DNA of 64,000 nt from Dichotomocladium elegans (lineage: Eukaryota; Mucoromycota; Mucoromycetes; Mucorales; Lichtheimiaceae): assembly GCA_025716815.1 (NCBI GenBank), contig JAIXMN010000001.1, forward strand, positions 2,294,001 through 2,358,000. Direction: 5' to 3'. The notes under the pieces are model-generated. The model saw nothing but the letters and a program-made list of their open reading frames with translations. It was not told where the DNA came from and did not search any database. How positions within the stretch are numbered: the first letter of the stretch is position 1; each line of letters begins with the position of its first letter. Shown piece by piece: positions 32,811-45,846 of this stretch. The position numbers and the translations under genes were made by a program.

Positions 32811-34981
32811 AATAAAGCTGACAAAACGGAGAAAGGCAAGGATTCGATTTCCTCCCAGATGAAGACCTTAATTCGGAGCTGGAATGGGTTGGCCGCATTT
32901 GTCTAGTTGCAAATGAATGTTCATACAAGGAGCTTGCCATTCCGCCATCTCTGTGTACAGCCAACAAACTAGAACAAGCAATGAGTTGTTTTACGAAAAT
33001 GTGCAGGAATATGTTGTTGATAAGCGGGACTGTCCTGAGCTTGTTGACTATGTCGTTGATGAGGAAGTCTATAAATTCTATTCAAGTTCTTTGTTCATGG
33101 GGATACCTTCATAGTCTAATTTGTAATGGCAACCCTGGACCTACTGGAGCGCATATCCCCAAGCGAGGAGATACAGATTTTCCGGTGAACGATGGTGGGT
33201 TTTAGCACAGCACAAAAAAGCTATACTGGCTAATGCAGCGTCTGATTTTTCTAGCTTGCTGTCTGAGAAACGTTTGAGTACATCAAAGCAACTACAGTAG
33301 CACTACAAATTAGATCAGCACAGCGATGAATATTAATTTATAAAAAGACACAGATGGCTCTACTATAGTATACATCTAAGAGTCGTTCGTGTATTCTCAG
33401 TAAAGAACATAAAAGTGTTGCTTACGTTTGTAACTTGCGAAGCAACCGCTCTAGAGGTTTGGGTTAGAAAACCATGAAGTTGCGATATTGCCGACTTGTC
33501 AGATTCAGATAAGAGGTTTCATAAGGAAAGCTGATTAGGTTTTCACGGGATGATGGTGGATTCAGTCGATGCTACCAAAAGAAGTATTTGATGAATTTGC
33601 GATATTATCAGGTCAGATCGTTGTTTACGCCTCGGATTATTCTGTTCTAGAACCCCTTACAAGGAAGAAATTCCTGTCTCATGGGTATCTCCACTCGCAA
33701 AACTCATTGTTTGACTCTTTTAGCTATTCGAAACTTTCAACCGGTCTAGTCAGACTGCATTATCTATTAATCTAGAAGTGGCAGTATATCGCTGGGTTTT
33801 CAACAAAATATTCATATATACTGTCAGAATAACGATCGACAAGATATCACCATAGCGTCGTGCAATAAACACAAAAATCTATGGGTTTTTCTCGGCTATT
33901 CAGTCAGTGGAACTTTTTTGTTCGCAGAATATGAGTATAGCTTAGCAGTGGAGTAGTCTATGAAATTGGGCGACGTCGCAAATGGTTTTGCATTGTGTCT
34001 TGCCATTATTGCTGCCAGCCGCTGCTGGCTACGTCGTCATTATCCTCACATCAAGAGAGACATCGAAGTCAGCGCGTGCCTCAGAACGCATCATCGTCAG
34101 CAGCGAAGGCAGTGTTTCTTTGTGCTTCGATGACTTCTCATTGCATGCTTTGTTATTAGGAACATTGTTCAGCCGATATGTTCACACCACACAAATAAGG
34201 GCTTTCCTCCATTGATCACGATAGACGGAAGTTCCAACGCAGGAAGATCTTTATTATGTAATATTATACTGCACTGTACCTGGGATGGCACTTCATTCAT
34301 CAGTAACGTATACTTGATATTGATCCAAGTTGTATGCTGCTCAGCTTGTTGCTTAATGAAGGCAGAGACTACAGGTAGAATTTTTTCGCAGGCAGCCTGC
34401 TGGCAGGGAAGGGGATTAAAACACTATATGCGCTTTGTTATATTTCAAGAGAATCGCAGTATGAGGACTCTCGAGTTCTTTGTTAATAATAAACGCATTG
34501 GAATGCTTAGCAGAAGACACAACAAGTCATGACTCCCGCAATCCCCATAAAGAGCTTTCCAGCCCTGTTATCGCAGAGTTAAGATGCGGTAAGCAAGATA
34601 CTTGGGCTACTCTCCATTCAATGAATGGAGGGAGGCATCCCATAGATGGGCTGGATGGGAATAGAGCAATACAGCCTGCTATGTGACAGCAAATAGGCTC
34701 GACCTAACATCATTTCATTGTATGTTCATCGGCGCACACGCAAACTGCTCGGCTTATTACACGTACAAATTGCCTCTATTGAACCACAAATACTATGTAC
34801 TGGTGGCGTGATATCCATGATCGCATGACGCAAACTTGATTGAAAATAAAAGAGTGCTGCTCAAAAGTAATGTGTTATTGCAATCTGAGTTTGTAGCTGG
34901 GGTTGGTGGATAATATTTTTTATTGTGTCCTGTGATGGCTATCGATGGGTAGGTCTTAAAAGAGACGTACAGTACAGCATC
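32811..34981. other. Gene-poor region upstream of PEX4
   Basis: AT-rich, only short ORFs without family resemblance. The immediate upstream part is the PEX4 promoter. Confidence 0.45.
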
Positions 34982-35500
34982 ATGAGCTGCCAAACCTGTG
35001 CAGGTTGCTTCACAGGCAAAAGCTGTGATGACACAAATCCACCCAAGTCACAAAAAGCAGGCGAAGCACAGTACTTTTATTCGTTGCTTGAAAAGGCATC
35101 AGCAACGATCAACAAAAGCAGCCTTGACAATGATTTGGCACAACATGATCATACCATTCCCACCATTGTGGGCTTCTTGTCGAATAATGTATATGCATCG
35201 CAAGTAGCACTTTTCGAAGCCTTCAATCGCATCGACCTTGTGGATTTCCTTGAACTCTCCCGAAGATGCTACAATCATGGTGTGATGGGAATGCTTATTG
35301 CTTGGGCATGGGAGTTCTGCCAAGGGGACGCAAAGACTCTGCTGGGAATACTATCGTCGGGGTCGTTGCCAAACGATGACTCACCGAGAAAGCTGGCGCT
35401 TTGGGACCATCTGGATGAGCAGGCGGAAGTGTACGAGGTATTCAACGGCCTGGATCGAGGGTCGGCTGGACGCGTGCACCGATCTGAAGCTTCAATATGA
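34982..35500 (+). CDS. Orphan protein, Cys-rich N-terminus
   Basis: 172 codons from an ATG at 34982 ('MSCQTCAGCFTGKSCDDTNP'). The start is cysteine-rich (six Cys in 31 residues); the rest is a helical-looking segment ('DFLELSRRCYNHGVMGMLIA'). Not recognised. The reading frame is open a further 57 nt upstream. A downstream stretch (35666-35782) is also protein-like ('FESEIKFAVWIQKGSVTITN') and could be joined by an intron 35461-35664 in a consistent frame, but the donor (GTCGGC) is weak. Lineage-specific gene or transposon-derived fragment are both possible. Confidence 0.4.
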   Translation: MSCQTCAGCFTGKSCDDTNPPKSQKAGEAQYFYSLLEKASATINKSSLDNDLAQHDHTIPTIVGFLSNNVYASQVALFEAFNRIDLVDFLELSRRCYNHGVMGMLIAWAWEFCQGDAKTLLGILSSGSLPNDDSPRKLALWDHLDEQAEVYEVFNGLDRGSAGRVHRSEASI

Positions 35501-35533
35501 GAATTCCCTTTTTATATCGCAATCGCGATTTTG

Positions 35534-35555
35534 TTATTATTATTATTATTATTAT
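35534..35555. repeat. (TTA)n microsatellite
   Basis: Seven TTA units downstream of the orphan ORF. Confidence 0.9.
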
Positions 35556-35970
35556 ATTCATGGGTCTACCTATTGTTTACCGAGAGAAGGAAAGAGAATA
35601 AATGTGATCATAAGAAGAAGCCATGTGACGTTGCGGGTGGAAGAAAAACATTCGAAAGCAACAGGTTTGAAAGCGAGATAAAGTTCGCAGTGTGGATACA
35701 AAAGGGCAGTGTCACAATAACAAACATCGAAGAAGCTGTAACCGACTTGACAAGGTGGGTGGCACATGCGCACCCAGTGTAATTTTCCCTTTTCCCATTT
35801 CGGTGTTGCTTTTACTTCGCACTTTTATGGCAAGCCTCACGCCATTTTAGGCACATTGGACCAAAAGCAATGTTTATTGTTTTAAAAACCCCAAAGGAAC
35901 GAAGCCCGTAGGTGCCTCCCCTCTCCTCGAAACAAAAGTATAGTCTTCTTTCTATTTCCACTCATACAAC

Positions 35971-37679
35971 ATGTCATTTCAACCTGAATTCACGTCGAAG
36001 GAGTTGTCCATAGCCAAGCCATTCGCTCTCGAAATCGTAATGGCAGAAGCATCTCCAGTTCAGCGATGCTCTCGTCCGCAGCCACACCCGGTGTACTTCA
36101 CAGAAGCTCCCGGGCTGCAATTATCTGTTGCAACGCCCAAGAGAGGGAGTTACGAGCAATACGGGAAGAGAGTAGGTAAGTAGAAAAACTAAAAAAGAAA
36201 AGCCTACTTCTCTGCACCTCACGCATACATCAGGGGGGCCTGCGATATAACTAATAAGGGCCATCTTCAACGTTACCAGATTTTCTAAAACGCTTGCCGT
36301 TTGAGCTCTCATCCCGCATCCTAGCTCTCCTTGACTTCCATTCATTACTTGCGGTATCCGTGGTATCTCGTCACTGGCGCGCACTTTATCATGACAACGA
36401 TTTGTGGCGGCATCTGATGGCTGAGCAAAATTGGCAAGTCGAGCCGCCTTTCCCTTCCCGAGATCTTTGCGTTTGGAACGAGCGACAATACAACTGGCAT
36501 TATCTTTATAAACAAAAATACCAGCTCATGAATCGATGGAAGACAGGCCGTGTGTCCACGCATATGCTCATCGGACACCAGAAAGCAGTCTACTGCCTTC
36601 AATTTGACCAAAATATGCTCGTAACAGGCAGCCAAGACCGAAAGATTAAGATATGGGATCTTAAAACATATCAATGCATCGGTACACTCAAGGGTCATCA
36701 GGGCAGCGTCTTTTGTTTGAAATACAAGGATAACATCCTTGTCTCTGGATCGTCAGACTCGACGGTTGTTGTATGGGACATCAATCACCTTCGACCGATC
36801 AAACAACTTAAGGTAAAGGAGAGAAAAATGCCTGCGCTCTATCTCTGTAGAAAAAAGTCTTATTTGGTGGACTTTGACCGTTAGGGACACACCAACGGAG
36901 TCACTGCTGTTTGTTTTGACGATCAGCACATCATAAGTGCATCAAAGGACAAGACCATCCGTATATGGGATTTTGCGACTGGCCAGCTCGTTCGCATAAT
37001 CACCGGCCATGATGGCCCTGTAAATAGTATCGAGCTTGAGGGCGACCGCCTTGTTTCTGGTTCGGGTGATTCTACGCTTCGAATGTGGGATATTCGTACC
37101 GGAACTTGCATAAGAAAGTTTGTGGGCCATGAGCACGGTGTGACCTGTATTCGCTTTGACGGGACACGCATTGTGAGCGGGTCAAATGACCAGACGATCA
37201 AGGTCTGGGATGCAGAGGTAAATACGAATATATGCCTGCTATGGAAAGCAATGGTTGTCTTATTCAATATATCTCTAGACAGGGTTGAATACGATGACAT
37301 TGTATGGGCACACCGGTCTTGTTCGCTCCCTTCAGTTTGACCACGAAAAAATTGTAAGCTCAGGATATGATCGCACCGTCCGCGTATGGAGCATCAGGTA
37401 AGGCAGGAATAAAGGTGGCTGTCGTCATTTTGATATTCATGCGTCCGTTCATAGCACCGGTGATTGCCTTCTTAGCTTTGAGTCGTCACAATCCAGTTGG
37501 GTATTCGACGCCAAGTTTGACAAGAGCAGGATCATAAGGTAAATAATTATATGGTTTGAATAGAGAAATATGATGAACACAGCTGACGCTCTTATTGAAC
37601 ATTATGCAGCGCACGACAAGATAGCGCTGTGCTTGTTATGGATTTTGCTGATGGGGTTGACACACGGCAAATTACATAA
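35971..37679 (+). CDS. F-box/WD40-repeat protein (SCF substrate receptor)
   Basis: Six exons: 35971-36175, 36280-36812, 36885-37217, 37279-37397, 37455-37538 and 37610-37679; 447 residues. After about 70 unstructured residues comes an F-box ('LKRLPFELSSRILALLDFHS...VSRHWRALYHDNDLWRHL', about 70-115), then seven WD40 blades, each with the GH...WD pattern ('GHQKAVYCLQFD...IKIWDL', 'GHQGSVFCLKYK...VVVWDI', 'GHTNGVTAVCFD', 'GHDGPVNSIELE', 'GHEHGVTCIRFD', 'GHTGLVRSLQFD'). F-box/WD40 proteins recruit phosphorylated targets to SCF ubiquitin ligases through Skp1. The overall shape resembles Met30/Cdc4-type receptors; the substrate is unknown. Splice junctions fall at blade borders, and every junction is GT-AG and in frame. 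Confidence 0.93.
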
Positions 37680-40540
37680 ACCAAAGATGTGGTCATCCTC
37701 AACGTCATATTTAACATCCTGTCCTCCACTCGCATTTCTTCATCTCATGCTCACCAGCTTTATACATACATAATTATTTGTTTGCATTCCCCTTCAACTA
37801 GCATTTCACTCCTGTAATTAATAATCTCTTATTACATAGCACTCATTAAAAAGCATACCATCAGATGGTTAATGAATCTCTATTTGTGTTTTTTTGTCCA
37901 TTAAATGTGTAACCTACTGTCAAAAAGTGCTCTAGGCGAACAACTTATTAGAGCTGATAGACCGCAACGTAAAGAGTCATAAGCGTAGCACAGCACTGCC
38001 CACCCCGTTTGTTCTTGCTATGTATCATTCAGCCTAGCACCATATACTTTTATCTTCAATCAAGTTTGCGATCATGAACATCACGCTGTCAGTGTAGAGT
38101 ATTTGCATTTCGACAGACGTAATTTGTGCATGTGATAAGCCGAGACGTTTGCGTGTGCACCGATGAACGTATCTTCATGTATCCCGCGAACAAAATCCAG
38201 CAGTAACCGTAATGATGAGAGGACACCTTTTATGGGAAAGATGTTAGTTTATACCCCAATAGTATTCTATGTCCCTTGAGCAATAAACCTGGTACAACAC
38301 TCTGAAGCTTAAAGGCTAATTGCGGAGACAAGCTTTACGTTTTTCTCAGCAACTGCAAACGATGGTGTGTATACCTGCTATGCGCTGTTCTGTGTGTATT
38401 CTGTAGACAGGTGCATTGGTTTTTCGCTTTAGCTCTCTTCGGGACTGTCACCCTCGAATGCTTTCGAACAATATGATCTTGTGAGTGAGCGGGTCCAGGG
38501 TTCGATCGGGAAGACGAAATGATCAGTACAACATGTCGAACTTTAATCCAAGTCCGTCGTTCCCTCCTTCCCTCCTTCCCCTTCCTCCCACACGCGATCG
38601 GATAGCGAAGGTGTATAATCTTCAACCCTATCGCCTTGCTTAAAGATCGACCGACAAAATATCTATATACAATCTGTACTACCTTTTCTTCTCAACGTGA
38701 TTTTTTGACTGTTCCTCATCTGGAATCTGCAAGATCTACGATATGACCCCAAATGGAGTTGTGCAGTATCTGTAAAAAAAAGGGTACCATATTGCCCGCT
38801 TATTACGGGTACACATTGCTTTTAAAGGAATCGAGAGAAGTGCATCTCTGACTCGTTTGAAGGGAAGCTAGTCCGATTTATTATTCATATCCGGTGGGCC
38901 TTGAAACGCTGTACACTATGGATGGAACAACTGGCCAGGGCCATGGTTGAACGGGCTAGCAGCAAGGCTTTCAAGACTGTATTGTAATGATGAATGCAGG
39001 CGCATTGGGAAAAACGTTACGTCCGATGGGACAGGAGAGCTGGGAAATATTGATGGTCATTGCGGATAGTTGTAAGTAAAATCCTTTCCCGCCGAGAACT
39101 CGGAATGCCACATGCTCTAAAAAGTGGGAAAAAAATGAGGCTACACTGTGAAGGAAAAAAAGTCGTCTTGTCAGCATAATCATGCGTCTTATTTTATCTA
39201 ATTCGAGCATACATTTGGTTATCCTTTAAAGACCAAATGGAGAAAGAAATAGCAAAATCGATCGACAGCAAGATCTCAAAGCCTTTCCAGTCAACGGGCA
39301 ATCCTATCGCAGTGCAAAACCTTGTTATCTAAAGCACTATACACTGTACTCCGCGGCCGCAGGGTACATGGGGCTTACCTTGTGCATGTATGACGTTCCA
39401 CAGAGCATCACTAACAGGAACTTTCTTTGTTACTAGCAACTCCAATAGCTTGACCAGGGGCAGAACGCGGGCAGGGCCGGTGTCAGTTTAGTAGTGGGGA
39501 GGCGGAAGGCAAAGAAGCGATCGATGGATCGACTAAATTAATAAATGAAATGCGGTTCCCCTCGAGGCCTTTTTCATTTTCACTATTCATGGTTTTCGTG
39601 CACTGAATCCTTGCCAAAGGAGGGAATGAAGACAACAAGGAAAAAAGAAGACAAATCCTCGAAAAAGAGGATTCGGTGTGGCCTAGACTCCACTCATTCT
39701 CTAAATCCAATATATTTCTGTACGCTCTTGTTTCTACCATGCATTCGATGCAGGATGTTTTGCGAGCCCATTCCACATAAGCGACAGCCTTCCCTATTAT
39801 TTTACATGGACACACGCTCTATTTCTTTTCTCCTCCTCCTCGTTCTCTGGATGCCTGTCTGTCTCTCGTTTGCTCGCCCGCCCATTCCCTCGGGAGATAT
39901 GTGATACGAAAAATGGCGGGTTTCAAAGTTTATGTGTTTTATCAACACAATAGAAGGCCCGCTTGGCACTATTTTTCATTCTTAAATGTGTATGAACCTA
40001 TATCCGTGAAGCAATAAAGCATAGGAGATAGAGACCCATACACCAATAGCACATTGCTCGCTTGACGACTGTACGGCGTTGCACTAGACTGATATCCCTT
40101 GAGGTAGCATCCATGCGATGTCCACGCATTTGTCCTGCGTTGCAATCCGGTTTTACATTGGCTTGGAAATGCATGAGTGCATTCTTTCTTACCATCGTCA
40201 TTGCCTTTTATCGAGGGATGGAATATAGTCCACCGCCTTTCCTAACGCAGCTGAGATCCGAGACTTTATGCCATTCGCTTCACGAGGTCTCCTTGCAAGT
40301 GATACAGCGTTTGACAGCATTATTTTACATCCTCTCGTTCTTCTCTCTCAATTTCACCTCCAACTTAATCCTCTCCCTCGCCCCCTCTCCCTCTCCCGTT
40401 CCCTCTCCTTCTTCCTCGCACTTTTATTCGTGTCAAATCCTCCGAACGTTCCCGATCTTTGTCTTTCCTCGCCGCGTGACTACTTCAGTGTTGATCAGCT
40501 CCCATTAAAGCTCGATTGCACAACCTTGCCATGATTTTCC
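37680..40540. other. Gene-poor region
   Basis: About 2.9 kb without a supportable gene. Pyrimidine-rich stretch (CCCTCTCCCTCTCCC) at 40370-40420 looks like the long 5' leader or promoter of the next gene. ORFs at 38335-38625, 39483-39904 and 40062-40508 have low-complexity or chance-like translations. Confidence 0.45.
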
Positions 40541-40543
40541 CAT

Positions 40544-40550
40544 TTATAAA
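40544..40550 (+). promoter_or_regulatory. TATA box of DUF4451 gene
   Basis: TTATAAA 50 bp upstream of the ATG at 40600, after a pyrimidine-rich region. Placement fits a short 5' UTR. Confidence 0.45.
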
Positions 40551-40599
40551 GACCCGTTCTCCCTTCGAAACACCCGCCTGCTCTTCTTTTTCCCGTTAA

Positions 40600-41879
40600 A
40601 TGTATTACACAGTTGATCAAGAAGTTACACATCAAGTATGGGCCGATATGTCGCTCTGGCAAGAGCACTCACTACCTCCATCACCAGCAACATCCCAAAG
40701 TCATTCATGTACGAACCTCGCCGACCTATGCTGGAATACCTCAATACCAGTAGCAGTAACTGAGCCAACGAGTAACATAGCCGTATCTCAGCAACAGCAG
40801 CAACAACAACAAGAAGATGCATTTGGACCCGGTCATGGACGTTTTCTTAATAATCATAACCGCGTATCTCAGAATCAAGGTCGGTTAATTCTATATGTCT
40901 TGTCAACTGTCCCTATATTTAATAACCGGAAAAACCATTGCCCATTACATCCATACGCGTATAAACATATAAATATGCACACGTTATTAATGTATACGTA
41001 TTTATCGCATATAGGTTCGTGGCTCAACTATGAGCCGCAAGAACCAGTGACATTTGACGATACTCTACGTGATTGCATCAACATGCTCTCTGGCCGGAAG
41101 CCGGCTCTGAGTATTGAAATTCCATTGGCGAGCAGCAATAACTTGGTGGTTGAATCGTGTCAAAGCGCACCTCTCTCAACTCCAATCACAACACCGTCTC
41201 CTTCTTCTTCCTCATATCAACCAACTATGACAACTACACCGCCTCTTCCTAGTCATCAGCTTCAACACGTAACACAGCATGGAAACTACCATTCTCCACT
41301 TGCTCATCCCACTTTCTCTATGCAGCAACAGCCCCAGCAACGGAGTAACCAGTTTAAAGGCGAGATATGGTCCCAGCCGCAAGGACCCATGGTCGGACTA
41401 GAGGCAATTCCTCGTCGCCAAAAGCCTCGTTACAATGACGATGAATATAGCCCCAAGTGGGTGCGCTACTCCGGGCAACTCAAGGAAGGGTACTGCGATA
41501 CCTGCACCGAAGGCCGTTGGTTGCAGCTGAAAAATTCGGCTTATTGGTACCACAAACAATTCTATCATGGGATATCATCCGTGTCTGGAAAACGCTTTGC
41601 AGAACCCCTGGAACAACGGCTGAGCCCAGATGGGGTCATCGAAGGTCTCTGCCACCAATGTGGATATTATGTACCAATTTGTAACGGCAAACGAAAGCGA
41701 AATAATATATTATGGTATAAGCATGCTCACAAGGTATGGATAAAAGAAGTATGGGTTTATAATTTCAATAACTCACTCACTAGCACTTATCAACTGCTAT
41801 TCTTTTTTTTTTCTTCGCTTTATAGTGTCATATATATAACAAACCTGAAAAGTTCAGCCCAAGTTATCGAATATTCTAA
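40600..41879 (+). CDS. DUF4451 domain protein, possible transcriptional regulator
   Basis: Three exons: 40600-40879, 41015-41733 and 41826-41879; 350 residues. Residues 1-230 are low-complexity (Gln, Ser, Thr, Pro). The C-terminal 110 residues form the Cys/His-rich fungal DUF4451 domain: 'WVRYSGQLKEGYCDTCTEGR', 'LKNSAYWYHKQFYHGISSVS', 'EGLCHQCGYYVP' and 'LWYKHAHKCH', the last cysteine coming from exon 3. Paired CxxC motifs suggest metal binding. Gln-rich N-terminus plus a zinc-binding C-terminus suggests a nuclear regulator, but no DNA-binding role is proven for the family as far as I know. Confidence 0.85.
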
Positions 41880-43483
41880 GTCTGCATCCTCGAATCCCTA
41901 TTCTAATACTCTCTTTGCACTGTTGTTGCTTTCCTGAATCTCCTACCATAGCCTCATTCTATAGGTCATTCTATGTATACATACATACGTACAAACATAT
42001 ATACATATATATATTCATGTCATCTACTTACTCAATACCGTCGCTAATTATACATACATAAGGCCGTTTGCAATCAATGATTTTATCTTCTTCCAATTGC
42101 AATTGATCCTTTCTATTTATCGGCTATCTTTTACCGATTGCTGAGTACAATGCACATACGCACGATTCCTTATTTTTAAGGTAAAAAAGGGCAAAAACTC
42201 ATATAAGCACAAAGACAAAATCTTGCCGCGTGATACGATTGTCCATCTCATTTTAGATAGTTACATCATATATAAGACACTAGACGGGTATTACAAGTCT
42301 GTAGCAGAATCATTAAGTGTACTGAGTACAATGACAGGGTCCCCACAGCAGCAAATTGCATCTAAAGCACCTGATGCATTTACGTATATCTATATGAGTG
42401 TATGTGTGAGGCACATCACGTACATGATGTGCTCCACACATGACAGTAGAACGAAATATTATGTGTCACGGTTTAAGCTACTGCAGTTGGTCAATGCGGA
42501 TCGTCTCACCGTTGCAAAAATATTTGCACCTGAAAAAAGACAAGTGATAGCGCGAATACATTCATTATACTCTCTATCAGTTCGTTGTGTACCCTTCTAT
42601 CCGCGTACTCTCTCTCCCACGTTCGGCAGTCGGTCGAGTACAGGAATGTAACATATGTAACGATTGGTATTAGTCTAGTTCTGTGTGGGAGCAATATCGA
42701 CGTATTTCCTTGCGCAATGCTCCATCATGAGATGTTTTTTCTTACCTATATGCTCTCTCCCACAGTTGAGCAGATTTTACGTACCAGTTGACCAGTAAAT
42801 GTACCACGATTCAAAAGATAAATCGAACAAACTTTACCTTATCTGTAGCGAATTTTTAAAATTTTATTATTTTAGGGTTGCTCTCATCATCACGTTTTAG
42901 CATGCCCAATTACATTTCCGGCAGAATAATAATAAAAAAAGGAGCTAGTGTGCTCGGTACCTGTTGTAAGAGGTATACGATTTCTTCACATGTTTGTTAC
43001 TGCGTTCTACAAGTCCTACAAAACTGAATTCCTGGTCTGCAGCACATTTGATTTAAATCCCAAAAAGGACATAATGGGATTCAAAAAGTCAAGCAAACGT
43101 GCCGCCCAATCATCAACATTCCAATGGACTGGTTTAAAGAAAAGAATCGATAACTTTCGAAGCACAACTGTCTTATAAAGCGTAATTTGGCCCTGTTCAG
43201 TCTAATCTATTTTACCACAAGAAGAGTCGAGTATTACATGTATCATCGTATGTACTGAAAACCTTGTTTCATCCTGGAGCCAACGTATAGCAAAACATAT
43301 CAAACAGCGCTACAGTACGCACAACCAGTATTTTCAAATCAGCGTATTAGAAGAGATAGAGAGCGGGAGAGGGAGGAGTGTGCAGTGCGTGCGCGTATGC
43401 CTGGGTGTTGATAATAGGACCATAAGCAGCTGCCGTCTGAAATAACCCTCAAGGAATATCAGAATTAAGCGGTGATGGTTTAA
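41880..43483. other. Gene-poor flank of mariner element
   Basis: AT-rich with ATACATAC-type runs (41970-42060). No supportable gene. Confidence 0.45.
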
Positions 43484-43485
43484 TA

Positions 43486-45156
43486 CTTTATTTTCGAAAA
43501 ATAATATTGCCAATATCAGCTCCTTCTTATTCTTTAACTTACCGCGAAGGTAGCCAGGTGTGTGCCGACGGTAACCGGCGCGGAAGAGGGATGAAAGGAA
43601 GGATCTGGATCTGTTGAGCGTTGATGGCGGATGTCATGGCGGAAGGGCTGGAGGAAAGAATGAGGAGGGACGACGATGGACCAATAACAATACCAGCGGC
43701 AGAAGCATTGGGGGAAGCAATGGAAGAAGCAGTCGAAGACAAAAGCACCTCGACGAAGTCATGGTGGGAGACCTGCGCAGGTGCAGCCAAATCACGGTCT
43801 CACCTAAAGGCCACATCCTCTCCTCTCGAGGCACTTGAGTTAGGCTGGTATCATTATCTACGGAGGATCCGGAATATTAGAAGATTACAGTATGGAACAA
43901 GTCGATATGATAGGTTAACCTATTGCATTTTACTTTGCTCTTGATAACTGACAAGAACTGCTCAATCGGGTTGAGCTCAGGCGAGTGTGGATGGTGATAA
44001 GCACATCGATATCCTCAGCCTTATGGATAGGTTCATACTTATCCATCCCGTCCATCATAGCCTTAAGGAAGCGGGGATAATGTCCAGTTACAGTTCCTCT
44101 GCTCGTAACTGCAGATTGACCTGCCCTCTTTTTTTTTCTTGGTTGGCAACTGCGCGGATCCCAAGCTACAATTATTATGATGCCTAATGCTGAGGTCGCA
44201 CCCAAGATTGTGGTTGACTTTGCTCTTGTCTTTGGTATTGTGACCACTGCAGGAGTCCCTTTCTTGGACCACGCCATGCTGCGTTTCATATTAATATGGA
44301 ATCCATACCCGTCAAGGAAAACGCAGTTTTTTTCTAAAGTCGATGTCGGTCCTATCCCATCTGCGCACCCAGTCAAGGCGCTCTCGGATCTTCCCAGTAC
44401 TATTAAAGTTTACATGCTGAACCATTTTCAATGAAAAGCTACATTCGATTTGCATAATTCGATAGAGCGCCGTTTCAGATATTTTAGACCCTCAAATCTT
44501 TGTAACAGTTGCTCCATCAGCTGCTCTAGGGACAATGGATGGATTCTCATCAACACATTCAAATAACGCTCTTATGCTCTTCATTGTGAATACGCGAACA
44601 ACCCTTTGCGTTAGGTTTCTTAAAGATGCTGTCAGGGTCCTTCTCGTACTGTAGTGTCCATCGTGGGGCTGGACGAACATGGATTCCTAGATGTTTTGCA
44701 GCAGTCGATGCAGTCCAAACCTTCTCAAACATCCGTTTGAAAAATTTGACCTTGTCCTGGTCCGTGTACGCTGTGTAACTGCACTTGATCCCTACTTCCT
44801 TCATCCGAATGTCTGTATCCTTTCGCTTGGAAATGTGCGTGGTAGTAAGATCAGAGTTATCTTTGCAAGATAATGCTACTCAGATATTTCAGTGCGAGAA
44901 CAAGCGGATTGCAGAGAGTACATTTCCTCATCAACAACAAGACCTTGCCCATTATAAAAAAACTGATTGCTCATTGCAGAATGTAAAAAGTGTATAAAAG
45001 AGAAAGCTTTCTTGTGCGACATCTTTCCATGTATGCATGCGACATTCGATTTGTCATCACGCATAAAGATTTCTGGGCTACATGCGATTTCAGTTTTGCG
45101 ACCCTGCGACTTCAGAACTGGCAGGGGTGCGACTTTTTGATTTTGGGAAAATAATG
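43486..45156 (-). mobile_element. Tc1/mariner-type transposon, degenerate
   Basis: 1671 bp, flanked by TA (43484-43485 and 45157-45158). Left end CTTTATTTTCGAAAAATAAT, right end on the minus strand CATTATTTTCCCAAAATCAA, imperfect terminal inverted repeats. The right 150 bp carry repeated TCGCA motifs and match 8885-9030. The size and single transposase gene are typical of Tc1-like elements. Confidence 0.85.
43880..44974 (-). pseudogene. Tc1/IS630-like DDE transposase, broken
   Basis: N-terminus 'MSNQFFYNGQG' (ATG 44974), helix-turn-helix 'ASTAAKHLGIHVRPAPRW', then shifts of frame; the catalytic region reads 'FLDGYGFHINMKRSMAWSKK' and 'GTPAVV', typical of fungal Tc1-like transposases around the first Asp. 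'MDKYEPIHKAEDI' corresponds to the second Asp block (normally DNAPIH). 'HSPELNPIEQFLSVIKSK' (near 43940-43995) carries the third acidic residue, reached only by another frame change. Several shifts and a deletion between the second and third blocks make it inactive. Confidence 0.8.
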
Positions 45157-45158
45157 TA

Positions 45159-45846
45159 TGTCTGCGCAAGTTCCGAGGCACCATTCCTCATGTGGCCGCC
45201 CAGAGTGAGTATGTGTCTTGATATTTGATAATATGACACTCTTGCTTTTGTCATGTTTATATATATATAAAGGAAGTTCAGATGGGAACAACAACAGTCA
45301 TATTTAATAGAAATGTCGCTTTATGATTCAGATAGCTTCACCGATTCACCTTGCCACTAAATACCAGCATTCGGAAAAAAACAAGCAGCAATAGCGGGTT
45401 CCTGACAAGGACATAGACCGATATTAAAAAGTAAGGGGTAGAAGCAGGGTTTTTTCCCCTGGCGCAGACTGCGATGGCGATGTCCGGTCCTCAAAATGAA
45501 GTTCGTCCCCGTTGCTAAGCGGACAAGTAGGCAAATCTGTATCGCTGTATCCGTGCAACAGTCGAACCCAACGTATGGTCGAGTAGAACCAACGGTAGTA
45601 TTAAAACGATGACAGCTTGTATGAATTCGACATCAGGGGTCATCATTTCCGAGCGCCCTCTGTCGAGCGCCCGCATCCCCCTTTTTTTACCTATAAATAA
45701 TGCAAAGATATGAGTAATGAAATGGTTTCTTCTTCTTCCCTGCAAAAAGATTTCAAAGCATTGTCTTCAGCCGTATACAAACACATTCTCATTTTGTAAA
45801 AAAGGACGTTCAACGACCTTTGCAAGTATATTGCCTTTCCGTAGTG
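45159..45846. other. Upstream region of ceramidase gene
   Basis: No supportable gene. TATATATATAAAGG at 45257-45272 is a possible promoter element but lies about 580 bp from the start codon. Confidence 0.4.

Noticed and set aside
38480..38520. GGTTCGATC sequence resembling a tRNA T-arm.
   Set aside because: The flanking bases do not pair as a T stem and no acceptor or anticodon arm can be drawn. No tRNA was supportable anywhere in the window.
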